Positions 7,930-16,973 of a DNA stretch of 64,000 bases are shown here, piece after piece. The stretch comes from CAYJBH01 sp964369965 (GTDB lineage: Bacteria > Bacillota > Clostridia > Oscillospirales > Ruminococcaceae), in NCBI GenBank assembly GCA_964369965.1, contig CAYJGF010000009.1, forward strand, positions 22,855 through 86,854, in the 5' to 3' direction. The notes under the pieces are model-generated. The model worked only from the letters and a program-made list of their open reading frames with translations. It was not told where the DNA came from and searched no databases. Both the position numbers and the translations under genes were made by a program. Position 1 is the stretch's first letter. The number at the start of each line of letters is the position of its first letter.

Positions 7930-9924
7930 ATGAACTCAAAAAAAACTCTTTATCTTCTCTCCTCGATGATAGTCGGTGAGGTGAGCGCGCGGATTTTCGA
8001 TCAGTTCGGAAAAGAATATGTCAATAATCGTTACCCCTTTATCGCCGATTTTTTTAAGGATAACACGCCTGTTTCACGCAGTAAATTTTTTAACGAGCTG
8101 TCCTCAATGCCGGAAAATAAACAGCTGTTAAGGCTGTATAAAATATGCGGTGACCACCGCCTTGCACTTCGACTTACAGAGCTTTGTCTCACCTGCATTA
8201 TCGTGCCGCAACTCGAGCAGGCAATCGACGAGTTGTATGACAGTGGGTTGACGATGGAGCTGTGTGAAAAAATTTGGCATGAGGGGGATTATCTATACAG
8301 CTACAAGGAGGAGCGTGAGAGGGCAAAACAAATTTTGTTGGTGACCGACTCCGCCCATATGCATATGTGCCAGACCTTTGCCGCCGACGATGTTATTTTC
8401 GACTTTGTGAGTGGCGCAAACGAGCTGGACGATGCGCTCAAATTTATCGCAAAACGATTTAATGTCAGCGATGACCTTCAAAAACTTTATATCAACGAGG
8501 AAAAGGTGGATGAGATACTGGGGTTGTTAACGCAATGCAAACTATTGCAGATCACCGGCAGTGTCGGGGGCGGCAGAAAACTGCTCCTTAAACACGCGGG
8601 TAAAAAATGCGGCAAGCCCATCCTTTTTATCGATGCAAAAAAATTGCTCTCAAACGGCAGTGATCGCCTTACAAACACGGTATATCGCATACGCCGTGAG
8701 GTGCTTTTGCACGAGTATATGCTCTGTTTTTATAACATTGAAACCGCAAACGATGAGATGTTAGATACCTTTACAGACGATGTTCTCGGACTTTTAGAGC
8801 AAACCGAAACTCCTATTTGTGTCGTTACAAGCCCGGGGGTTCATTTGCTCGCAAGAAGTGCGCAGACCATGAAGATAATCTCAATAGAGGACCCGACACG
8901 CACCGAGCGCGCCATGCTTTGGTCGGGGTACGGCGATCAATACGGTGTCGAGGGTATCGACTGGTTAATTATCGGCAACAAGATAAAGATGACGGCACAG
9001 GGGACACAAAAGGTTTTGGAACAACTCGCCATGCGCAAGGACGACAATGCGCCAAGCGAGCGCGATGTTATGGAGGCGTGCAACAATGTCCTGCCGCCGG
9101 CACAGGGGGATTTCCATGCCGTTAATAACCGCTTTGTTTTGGATGACCTCAAGGTCTCGGATGCCACAAAGGAGGCAATGAATAACATCTGCTCCCATGT
9201 TTTGCATCGCCACAAGGTATATGACGAGTGGGATCTTGAAAGCAAATTTTCCTACGGCAAGAGTGTATCGGCACTTTTTGTCGGCGCGCCCGGCACCGGC
9301 AAGACGATGGCGGTACACGTCATATCAAATATGCTAAACATACCGATTTTTCAGGTGGATTTATCACAGGTGGTGGATAAATACATAGGCGAGACGGAAA
9401 AACATTTAGAACGAATCTTTGACCGTGCCGAGAGCACAAACACCATCCTGTTTTTTGATGAGGCGGACAGTATCTTCGGCAAGCGCAGTGACGTGAGTGA
9501 GGCAAAAGACAAGTTCGCCAACACGCAGGTCTCGTATATTTTGCAACGTTTGGAACAGTATGACGGTATAGTCATACTCGCCACCAACTTCCGTCAGAAT
9601 GTCGACGACGCGGTGATGCGCCGTATAAGATATCTTGTGGAATTCCAATTCCCGAACGAGGAGACACGCCGTATGCTCTGGCAATCCGCATTCGCGGAGA
9701 AAACACCTCTTGAGGATGTGGACTTTGACTTCCTCGCCTTTAGGTTTGAGCTTGCCGGCGGTTCCATTAAAAACATAGCCCTCAACGCCGCATTTTTGGC
9801 TGCAAAGGAGGATAGTGCTATCACCATGAGACATATATTAATATGCGTCAAGGAGGAGAGCAAAAAGCTCGGCAAGGCGATGCTCAAACAGGACTTTGGG
9901 AAATATGGTGAAATGGTGTTTTAA
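7930..9924 (+). CDS. two-domain AAA+ ATPase (CDC48/Afp15-like)
   Basis: A cytoplasmic ATPase of 664 residues. The C-terminal AAA+ module is complete: Walker A GAPGTGKT at about 452-459, Walker B ILFFDEAD near 506-513, sensor 1 ILATN and a trailing RR. The N-terminal half contains a degraded P-loop-like stretch (ITGSVGGGRK, near residue 210), suggesting an inactive first ATPase domain. This layout resembles ATPases accompanying extracellular contractile injection systems (Afp15 type), but no sheath, tube or baseplate gene lies in the window. The start is set at the ATG at 7930, since the ATG at 7918 forms part of the ribosome site GAAAGGAATGG. Family is confident; role is unknown. Confidence 0.85.
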   Translation: MNSKKTLYLLSSMIVGEVSARIFDQFGKEYVNNRYPFIADFFKDNTPVSRSKFFNELSSMPENKQLLRLYKICGDHRLALRLTELCLTCIIVPQLEQAIDELYDSGLTMELCEKIWHEGDYLYSYKEERERAKQILLVTDSAHMHMCQTFAADDVIFDFVSGANELDDALKFIAKRFNVSDDLQKLYINEEKVDEILGLLTQCKLLQITGSVGGGRKLLLKHAGKKCGKPILFIDAKKLLSNGSDRLTNTVYRIRREVLLHEYMLCFYNIETANDEMLDTFTDDVLGLLEQTETPICVVTSPGVHLLARSAQTMKIISIEDPTRTERAMLWSGYGDQYGVEGIDWLIIGNKIKMTAQGTQKVLEQLAMRKDDNAPSERDVMEACNNVLPPAQGDFHAVNNRFVLDDLKVSDATKEAMNNICSHVLHRHKVYDEWDLESKFSYGKSVSALFVGAPGTGKTMAVHVISNMLNIPIFQVDLSQVVDKYIGETEKHLERIFDRAESTNTILFFDEADSIFGKRSDVSEAKDKFANTQVSYILQRLEQYDGIVILATNFRQNVDDAVMRRIRYLVEFQFPNEETRRMLWQSAFAEKTPLEDVDFDFLAFRFELAGGSIKNIALNAAFLAAKEDSAITMRHILICVKEESKKLGKAMLKQDFGKYGEMVF

Positions 9925-9925
9925 C

Positions 9926-11992
9926 CTATCGCAACTTAAATATCTCCACACCATAGGGTTCCATTGTGATATCGCCGATGTGTGACCTTTCACGCAGTAC
10001 GTTATATAGCTCTTTATATATGATGATTTTTTGTGATAGCCCACTGTAGTTTAAAACAAATATATATTCACTTTCCTTGTCCTCCCGAACGGCGAGTTCA
10101 CACTCACGCGCAACGGATATTAAATTTTTGTGGGGGGAGAGCAGATTATTTTGGCGCATTATCTCCACTGCAAGCCTTTCGGTGAACACGCCCCCGAAAT
10201 ACAGCGTTTTGCCGACGCCGAGCGTGTTTTTTACCGCCGCGACCTCGCCGTCATAGTAGCCACCCTTAAATCGACCGACCACCTCGCCGCCCTCGTTCGC
10301 TGACAAAATGTCGTGGAAGAGCGGTGTTTCAAATTCCTCACCGAAGATGTTCACCGTCGGTGTCTCATGCCCCGACACCAGCATGGTGAAATCGGTCACA
10401 CGAACGGCACAAAGCTCCTCAGCATAACCCGGCATGGGTCGCATGGGGCAACGCCCGTATTCATCTTTATACCCGGTGCGCGCCCCCATGATGAGCGTGC
10501 CACCCTGTTTTACATACTCCGATAATCTATCCGCCACCGATTTTGTGAGTATCGCCGCGTGGGGATAGACCAGCATTTTATACCGTGAGAGGTCGCTCAC
10601 GGTGGTGACATCACGCATCTGTAGGACGTCTATAGGCGTATGGGAGAATGTTGCCGCTTTGAACCATTCAATCTCGCTGTGCTTGGTGAGCGGCCCGTGC
10701 CATTTATCAAACTCGCCGTCCCACTCGTTGTCATAGTCACGCATTAGCGCAACTTCTGCCTTGTATTTTGTTTTAGGCAGATGTTCTAATTTTTTAAGGT
10801 CGCCGTTTATCCGTTTTAGCTCCTCAATACGGCGGTTGGGTATATTGGAATAGTCGTTAAGTCCGTGCCAGTATATCTCGGTGCCGTAGCCACAGGTGCG
10901 CCAGCGGAAATAGCTGACAAAATCTGCGCCGTGACAGACCGACTGAAAGGTCCAAAGACGCATTTGACCCGGTCTCGGGCTCGCCGCCATCATGCGGTTG
11001 ACCCAACCGTTTGCACCGGACTGCTGTTCCATAATGCCAAAGTTCGGGCAGACAGAACGTACTTTTGAGAGTTGATAGCTCCACTTTCGATCCTTTAAAA
11101 CATCGCTCAAAGCGTTGCTCAAAGCGTTGCTTTGCCCCTCTGCGGAGTAGGCAAAGTTCGGGTAGCTGTCGTAGGTGAAAAAATCGAGCGCTACGTCGGT
11201 CATTTCATGGTTGTCGAGATGTGAAAACATGCCGTTTGTGGTGATAAACTGATCTTTTGATATAGCCGAGCGCAGTATGTCGTGTTGCAGTTTGCAATAT
11301 TTTATACAGCTGTCGGAAAAAAAGCGTTTTTCGTCAAGGGCAAGGTGCGGATTTGATGTACTACCGCAACCGTTCACTCGGGTTAGGTGAATTTGCTCCC
11401 AGTCGGTATATTCCTGACTCCAGAAATTCGTCCCCCATGCCTCGTTAAGCCGAGTTAATGTCTCGTATCTCTCTTTCAGAAAAACCCGAAATGCCGCATG
11501 GTCACATTCCGAATAAAACTCGTCCGTCTCACAGTTGAGCTCGTTATCTATCTGCCAACCGATAATACACTCCTGCTCGCCGTAGTGCTTTGCAAGCTGA
11601 GTGACAATTTTTTTGGTGAATTCGTTATACACCGGCGAGTTGTAGTTATAATGACGGCGCATACCGTGCCGCATGAGGGTGCCGTCCATCCTCGCATTTA
11701 ACACCTCGGGGTAGCCCTCGGTCAGCCATGCCGGCGGTGTGGCGGTGGGTGTGCAGAAGATGACCTTTATATCGTATTGTTTGACCAACTCTAAAAACTC
11801 GTCGAACAACTCGAAATGATACTCCCCCTGTGACGGCTCAAATAAATTCCACGCAAACTCCGCTATGCGAACTACCTTTATGCCGCACTCCTCCATGCGT
11901 TTTAAATCATCTATCCAAAGGCTTTTATCCCAATGCTCCGGATAATAACAGACACCGAGTGTCATTTTTTCAAAGTCAATGCTTTTTTTCAC
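9926..11992 (-). CDS. GH42 beta-galactosidase
   Basis: Retaining beta-galactosidase of glycoside hydrolase family 42, 688 residues, with no signal peptide and therefore cytoplasmic. The TIM barrel begins with LGVCYYPEHW. The acid/base Glu151 is in WQIDNELN and the likely nucleophile Glu322 is in FGIMEQQSG. A trimerisation domain follows (YPHAAILTKSVADRL), and a short beta C-terminal domain closes the protein. It would hydrolyse beta-galactosides brought in by the ABC importer encoded downstream. It is transcribed divergently from the two-component genes, and the shared intergenic region holds promoters for both directions. Its stop is two bases from the AAA+ gene stop (convergent). Confidence 0.95.
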   Translation of the reverse strand: MKKSIDFEKMTLGVCYYPEHWDKSLWIDDLKRMEECGIKVVRIAEFAWNLFEPSQGEYHFELFDEFLELVKQYDIKVIFCTPTATPPAWLTEGYPEVLNARMDGTLMRHGMRRHYNYNSPVYNEFTKKIVTQLAKHYGEQECIIGWQIDNELNCETDEFYSECDHAAFRVFLKERYETLTRLNEAWGTNFWSQEYTDWEQIHLTRVNGCGSTSNPHLALDEKRFFSDSCIKYCKLQHDILRSAISKDQFITTNGMFSHLDNHEMTDVALDFFTYDSYPNFAYSAEGQSNALSNALSDVLKDRKWSYQLSKVRSVCPNFGIMEQQSGANGWVNRMMAASPRPGQMRLWTFQSVCHGADFVSYFRWRTCGYGTEIYWHGLNDYSNIPNRRIEELKRINGDLKKLEHLPKTKYKAEVALMRDYDNEWDGEFDKWHGPLTKHSEIEWFKAATFSHTPIDVLQMRDVTTVSDLSRYKMLVYPHAAILTKSVADRLSEYVKQGGTLIMGARTGYKDEYGRCPMRPMPGYAEELCAVRVTDFTMLVSGHETPTVNIFGEEFETPLFHDILSANEGGEVVGRFKGGYYDGEVAAVKNTLGVGKTLYFGGVFTERLAVEIMRQNNLLSPHKNLISVARECELAVREDKESEYIFVLNYSGLSQKIIIYKELYNVLRERSHIGDITMEPYGVEIFKLR

Positions 11993-12026
11993 TTTTTTCC
12001 CTTTTCGGACGTAATATTATACAACC

Positions 12027-12054
12027 ATTATACACAATTGGTTTAAAATGTAAA
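12027..12054 (-). promoter_or_regulatory. sigma-A type promoter of the GH42 gene
   Basis: On the minus strand, TTTACA (12054-12049), a 16-base spacer and TATAAT (12032-12027) lie 35 bases upstream of the GH42 start. The -10 box is perfect and the -35 matches 5 of 6. It sits back to back with the histidine kinase promoter, so one regulator could control both. Confidence 0.7.
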
Positions 12055-12068
12055 GTAAAAATTAATCA

Positions 12069-12097
12069 TTGACAAATTTTGCACTTTTCGATACTAT
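12069..12097 (+). promoter_or_regulatory. promoter of the two-component operon
   Basis: A perfect -35 TTGACA (12069-12074), a 17-base spacer and TACTAT (12092-12097, 4 of 6) lie just upstream of the kinase gene. The TTG that would give the longest ORF is the first half of this -35 box, so the real start must lie downstream, at the GTG at 12126. Confidence 0.65.
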
Positions 12098-12125
12098 TAA
12101 ACTAGAGGATAATATTGAGGTTAAG

Positions 12126-13865
12126 GTGAAAAGAAGTATTAATTCCAACAGTATTTTAAGCAAAAAAATTATCTACTATAATATTTTAATTGTCTTCACC
12201 CTTTGTCTGTTGTTTTTTATAACCTTTTCGTTTTTTTATGTTTCACAGCAACAAAATCAATTTGCATACACCGCCGAGATTACGGCAGATAATAAGATGG
12301 AGATGATGGAGCAGGCGCTGATTGCCGGCAAACAGTCCACCACGCAACTGCGATTTGACGAGAATATTATTGCAGGTTTTTCCGAGGCGTACTGGGACAC
12401 ATCACTCTATAACTATTTCGCTCTGGAGCCATCATACCAAGATGCTTTTTTAAGTGCCGCAATCCCCTACCTTATCACGCAGGACTCCATCAATCGAATA
12501 TGTGTCTACAACGAAAAACGTGATTTTATGTATGCCGGCGACAGTGTCGATACCGACTTAATGCTGGAGCATATCAGCCCCGAACGACTGTATGAGCTGG
12601 AGCAAAATTTTAGCAATCAGGTTATATTTTTTGATGTGGAACAATCGGACCCACTCTCGTCGGAGGGTGATGGCGATGGTTATATCAGCGTAATTCAGCA
12701 GATCAACGACCTCGATATCATGCAGGGTCGTGATATCGCATATGTAGAGGTGCAACTGTCGTTTGAAAAGTTAAAACAACGTCTGGGTGATGTTCACTAT
12801 ACCCAACTTTTGCAGATCCTCTATGATGACACCGTCTTTTTGGAGATGGGGGAGAATAACACCAACGAAAATGTAGTCGCTATATCACGGGACTTGGATA
12901 ACGGGTTTACCGTGCGTTTGCAACAGTACGATACCATGGGCGCGACCCTATCCATCACCATGATAATCAGTGTCGGGCTGGTGCTGGTGTTGATTGTCTT
13001 TCTCCTGTATCAAATTCAAAAAAGATTGGTTCGCAAGATAACTCAACCGCTTATTGAGCTTTGCCAACAGGTGCAGACCATGGATTTGGACTATATGCCA
13101 CAGCTGCCGACACAGGATTTAGACGAGATAGAAAATCTCAATAAATCCTTTGTGCACCTTTTCACCCGTATGCAACACTCGGTGGCGGATTTGGTGGCGG
13201 AAAAAACCGGCAAGCTCAACGCACAGATGCTGGCATTGCAGGCACATATCGACCCTCATTTTATACACAACACTCTTTCCATTGTCTCCTCCCTGATTGA
13301 TGATGAACAACCTCAAAAAGCACAGGACATTTTGCAAAAACTCTCCGACATGATTCGCTACGGCGCAAATTACAGCGAAAAGGAGGATACTTTAGAATAT
13401 GAGATTGAGCAGATTGAAAACTATTTAGCCTTGATCAAGATTAAGTATGAGGACGATTTCACCTTTTATATAGCGGATATCCCACAGGCAAAATCCATAC
13501 GCGTGCCTAAATTCATTTTACAGCCGCTTATTGAAAACGCGCTCAATCACAGCCTTAAAAAGTCGGAATACCCCTGGACCTTGGCGGTGACAAACCAGAT
13601 AACGGATAGCACATGGCAGATCTCAATTTCCGACAACGGGGTGGGCATTGAAGAGGATAGGGCGCAGATGATAAAACAACAGGTGCGGCAACTCAACGAC
13701 TCCAGCGCGGAAGATCTCTTGAACATGTTGCAGATCGGCGGGTATTCCATGATGAATATTCTTATAAGGTTATACCTCTCATATAATGATGATGTCATCT
13801 TTGATATTAAAAAGAACAGTCAAGGCGGCACCACAGTCACACTTGGGGGCAGACGAAATGATTAG
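12126..13865 (+). CDS. YesM-type sensor histidine kinase
   Basis: Membrane sensor kinase, 579 residues from the GTG start at 12126, which has GAGG five bases upstream. The first membrane helix is at about residues 15-37, then an extracellular sensing domain, a second helix at about 280-303 (LVLVLIVFLLYQ), a HAMP linker, a His_kinase domain with the phospho-acceptor His378 in IDPHFIHNT, and a HATPase domain with N-box ENALNHS and DNGVGI. These are the marks of the LytS/YesM group that controls sugar uptake. Its end overlaps the response-regulator gene by 8 bases. It probably senses a sugar outside the cell and activates the neighbouring GH42 and ABC importer genes. Confidence 0.93.
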   Translation: MKRSINSNSILSKKIIYYNILIVFTLCLLFFITFSFFYVSQQQNQFAYTAEITADNKMEMMEQALIAGKQSTTQLRFDENIIAGFSEAYWDTSLYNYFALEPSYQDAFLSAAIPYLITQDSINRICVYNEKRDFMYAGDSVDTDLMLEHISPERLYELEQNFSNQVIFFDVEQSDPLSSEGDGDGYISVIQQINDLDIMQGRDIAYVEVQLSFEKLKQRLGDVHYTQLLQILYDDTVFLEMGENNTNENVVAISRDLDNGFTVRLQQYDTMGATLSITMIISVGLVLVLIVFLLYQIQKRLVRKITQPLIELCQQVQTMDLDYMPQLPTQDLDEIENLNKSFVHLFTRMQHSVADLVAEKTGKLNAQMLALQAHIDPHFIHNTLSIVSSLIDDEQPQKAQDILQKLSDMIRYGANYSEKEDTLEYEIEQIENYLALIKIKYEDDFTFYIADIPQAKSIRVPKFILQPLIENALNHSLKKSEYPWTLAVTNQITDSTWQISISDNGVGIEEDRAQMIKQQVRQLNDSSAEDLLNMLQIGGYSMMNILIRLYLSYNDDVIFDIKKNSQGGTTVTLGGRRND

Positions 13866-15312
13866 GGTATTAGTGGCGGAGGATGAAAAACCTATTGCCA
13901 AACACATCGCAAAGATTATCCACTCCGTTAATGCGGAGTTTGAGGTCGTCGCGATTGCCTACAACGGCAAAGAGGCGGTCGAGTTGTTGCAAAGCGATAG
14001 CTTTGATGTGGCTTTTTTGGACATAAATATGCCGATAATGAGCGGTCTTGACGTCCTCTCCTTTATCCGTGAGCAACGTCTTTCAACCTTCGGCGTTATT
14101 CTCACGGGGGAGCAACAGTTCGAGTATGCGCGCCGCGCTATTCGTGATAACACGGTGGATTATCTGTTGAAACCGTTGGATAAATCGGTGTTGTCCCATC
14201 TTCTCGACAAGTTGCAATCTATGGTGCGAAAGGCAAATTTCGAAAAAAATATATTCTCGCGAAATAGGGTGGATGAACGCTTTTTTTACAACGAGGACGG
14301 CGGCGATGCCGACAGCTACTACGGCCTTTGTTATATCGGCAACAACTCGCTCGGTGAGATTGAGCAGGAGCAGGAACAGCTCATTGACGAGGTGCTTCTC
14401 GCCTTAAATAATAACATCGACTCCGAGTTTAACCCCTATGACGTCTGTATTACACAGGGGAAATTTCATAATGAGTACTCTATTTTTATAAAAAATGAGG
14501 TCGAGCACTACCGTGAGCGCATAGAGCGGCTGTTTTTAGACTTTGAGTACCCCTTGCCGCTTTTTGTACTGTGCTCCGAGAATACAGTGCCCACCGATCA
14601 GATGCAAAACCTATACTACAAATTTAAAAAAATATCGGCGGAACAAATTCGGTTTGACACCACGCTGATATTATTTGAGGACAATATCGCGGCATATATC
14701 TCCGGCAACATTGAGCGATTTAATGAAATAACCCTATCCAGCACACAAAAGGAGATTGTCGCCGTGTTGGAACAAGCCATCCTGCATTTTGACGGCAACC
14801 GCAAGGATTTTGAGAAGATGATAAAACGCTTTTTCTTGTCTCTGAGTCAAAAGGTGTGCACCGACGTGAACTATTTTGATATCGAACCGGAGTTGACATA
14901 CGCTTATGACAGCTGTTATGACCGCAAAACATTGATGGGGCAACTGTTGATTATTATTGACAGCTTTTTCTTCACCGACACCAATCCGGAAGGGGGCATG
15001 TCATCACTCGCCAAAACACTCAAAGACTATTTAGAGCAAAACTATCAACACGCACTGTCCAACCGGCAGATAGAGGAGAAGATGGGTTATTCCAACTACT
15101 ATCTTCGAAAAATGTTTAAAGAGCAATATAATATCTTGCCCAACGAGTATCTGCAACAACTGCGTATGGACAGCGCAAAGCGTTTGCTGTTGCAGGGCGT
15201 GCCGGTCAAAAATGTCGCACTACAGGTCGGCTATGAGGATCCGCTCTATTTTTCAAAAGTTTTTAAAAAACACACCAAATGCAGCCCGTCGGACTATAAA
15301 AACGCAACATAA
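13858..15312 (+). CDS. YesN-type response regulator with AraC DNA-binding domain
   Basis: Response regulator partner of the upstream kinase, 484 residues. The receiver domain starts at MIRVLVAEDEKP, with phospho-acceptor Asp55 in FLDINMP and the conserved Lys in LLKPLD. A long middle region has no clear motif, and two AraC helix-turn-helix motifs fill the last 100 residues (NRQIEEKMGYSNYYLRKMFK and VALQVGYEDPLYFSKVFKKH). The start is the ATG at 13858 that overlaps the kinase stop; longer in-frame starts would extend far into the kinase gene. It most likely activates the solute-binding protein gene 145 bases downstream and the divergent GH42 gene. Confidence 0.92.
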   Translation: MIRVLVAEDEKPIAKHIAKIIHSVNAEFEVVAIAYNGKEAVELLQSDSFDVAFLDINMPIMSGLDVLSFIREQRLSTFGVILTGEQQFEYARRAIRDNTVDYLLKPLDKSVLSHLLDKLQSMVRKANFEKNIFSRNRVDERFFYNEDGGDADSYYGLCYIGNNSLGEIEQEQEQLIDEVLLALNNNIDSEFNPYDVCITQGKFHNEYSIFIKNEVEHYRERIERLFLDFEYPLPLFVLCSENTVPTDQMQNLYYKFKKISAEQIRFDTTLILFEDNIAAYISGNIERFNEITLSSTQKEIVAVLEQAILHFDGNRKDFEKMIKRFFLSLSQKVCTDVNYFDIEPELTYAYDSCYDRKTLMGQLLIIIDSFFFTDTNPEGGMSSLAKTLKDYLEQNYQHALSNRQIEEKMGYSNYYLRKMFKEQYNILPNEYLQQLRMDSAKRLLLQGVPVKNVALQVGYEDPLYFSKVFKKHTKCSPSDYKNAT

Positions 15313-15457
15313 AACTGCTTTTTCAAATTTTCCATATCCTTGTTGTGATTATTCCATTTAAAATATGATCGATTATCGATATAATATTAATCAAAGTCGT
15401 ATAATTAGATACCGTAGAGGGATTTGATTGACTTTACAAAACAAATGGAGGAAATTT

Positions 15458-16831
15458 ATGAAAAACGGATTTCTAAAAAGGGCGTTGTCACTGCTCTGCA
15501 TAGTGGCGATGCTGATTTCTACATTGGCAGCGTGTAGCGCCGAGGCTCCGGAGGAGGCCGCACCGGCACCGGAATCTGCATCGGAAGAGGCTCCCGCAGA
15601 GGACGCTGAGGCACCTGCCGACGCCGGCGCAAGTGTATTGGACGGCGCAACACTTTCGGCATTTTTTGTACAGACACAGTACATCGACCAACTGGATGCT
15701 ATGTTAACCGCTATCCAAGCGGACACAGGTTTGACCATTGATGCTCAGGTAGTACCGGACGAGCAGGGTATGACTATGATCAACATGCAGGCAGCTACCG
15801 ATGAGCTCAACGACATCACCTACTCCAACTGCCCCGGTCTTTTCACCAACGTTAATCCGGCAGAAGACTTCTATGACCTGTCCAACGAGTCTTGGGCCGC
15901 TGACCTTGTTGACCCCTCTGTCGTTAGCTATGAGGGCAGCGTTTATGCATATCCCACCACCGCATTTGCAGGCTACCACTCCATGATATACAACAAAGAC
16001 CTTTTTGATGAGCACGGTCTTTCCATCCCGGAGACAAATGAAGATTTTATCGCTCTTTGTGATGAGCTGATGGGTCTTGGCATCACTCCGATACTTCAAT
16101 CCGGTGACAGCTGGGTACCGCAGATCTGGATGAGCTCCGGCTTTAGCCGTGCACTCGGTTCTGACGAGGCTTCACAGGCAGCTATCGACGCCATCATCGC
16201 AGGCGAGGCTACCTTCAACGACTATCCCGAGTTTGCAGCCGCTATCGACGAGTGGCTCTCCTACAAAAAATACATGAACGATGATTTAGCAACCATGACA
16301 TGGGATGACACCTGGAACAGACTCAGCGACGGTGACGGAGCTATGGTTCTCGGCGAGGGCATGATGATCACAGGTCAACAGCCAAACTATCCCGACACAA
16401 ACTTCGGCGTATTCAACGTACCGGTAAGCTATGACACCGCCGACACCCTGAGTGGTGCGAAATATGCAATCAGCTTTGCGGTTGCTAAAAACTCCGAGAA
16501 CGTAGACGTTGCTTTAGCACTTTTCAACGAAATGGCTAAAGAAGAGTATGCAAACATGTTCCACGTTGGCAATCCCGGCTTCCCCGCTTTGAGCTATGTA
16601 GACGGTGGCGAAATGCAGGAGGATATCCGTGCACTGTACGACGAGTATCAAGCACGTGACGCAATCGTCGCCGAGGCGAACGTTATGTGGTCCGCTATCA
16701 ACCCACTGCTCAACTCCGTTCTTTGGGTATACTATGCAGAGGCTATCAATCAAGATGCATATACCGGAACCGAGATCATGGACATGTTCCAAGGTGATGT
16801 TGAAAAATATCTGAGCGAATTAGAAGGCTAA
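15458..16831 (+). CDS. sugar ABC transporter solute-binding lipoprotein
   Basis: Extracellular substrate-binding protein (family 1), 457 residues. The signal peptide is Lys/Arg-rich followed by a hydrophobic core and the lipobox LAAC, placing lipidated Cys26 at the mature N-terminus, then an acidic Ala/Glu/Pro linker. The body has the GITPILQSGDSW and MTWDDTWNRLSDGDGAM segments common in oligosaccharide-binding proteins. Ribosome site GGAGGAAATTT precedes the ATG. Codon choice is more uniform than in its neighbours, as expected for a highly expressed gene. The two permeases follow after a large hairpin, which may let this protein be made in excess over them. Confidence 0.93.
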   Translation: MKNGFLKRALSLLCIVAMLISTLAACSAEAPEEAAPAPESASEEAPAEDAEAPADAGASVLDGATLSAFFVQTQYIDQLDAMLTAIQADTGLTIDAQVVPDEQGMTMINMQAATDELNDITYSNCPGLFTNVNPAEDFYDLSNESWAADLVDPSVVSYEGSVYAYPTTAFAGYHSMIYNKDLFDEHGLSIPETNEDFIALCDELMGLGITPILQSGDSWVPQIWMSSGFSRALGSDEASQAAIDAIIAGEATFNDYPEFAAAIDEWLSYKKYMNDDLATMTWDDTWNRLSDGDGAMVLGEGMMITGQQPNYPDTNFGVFNVPVSYDTADTLSGAKYAISFAVAKNSENVDVALALFNEMAKEEYANMFHVGNPGFPALSYVDGGEMQEDIRALYDEYQARDAIVAEANVMWSAINPLLNSVLWVYYAEAINQDAYTGTEIMDMFQGDVEKYLSELEG

Positions 16832-16868
16832 ATTTAAAAATATTTGAATATAGGCCGGCACATTTTAT

Positions 16869-16947
16869 GTAGGGGGCGGCCCTGCGTGGTCGCCCGTAAC
16901 GATAGCTTTTGCTACCACTTCGGGCGACTGCACAGGGTCGCTCCTAC
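16869..16947. repeat. GTAGG-ended long hairpin element
   Basis: A 79-bp imperfect inverted repeat between the binding-protein and permease genes. The arms of about 27 bp begin GTAGG and end CTCCTAC, with GTCGCCCG at the inner edge and an AT-rich loop. Related GTAGGG hairpins occur at 29996-30074 and 30213-30241. Within this operon it could protect the upstream message or partly stop transcription, lowering permease synthesis. Confidence 0.7.
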
Positions 16948-16973
16948 TACTTAATCAGAAAAGAGGAAATGTT

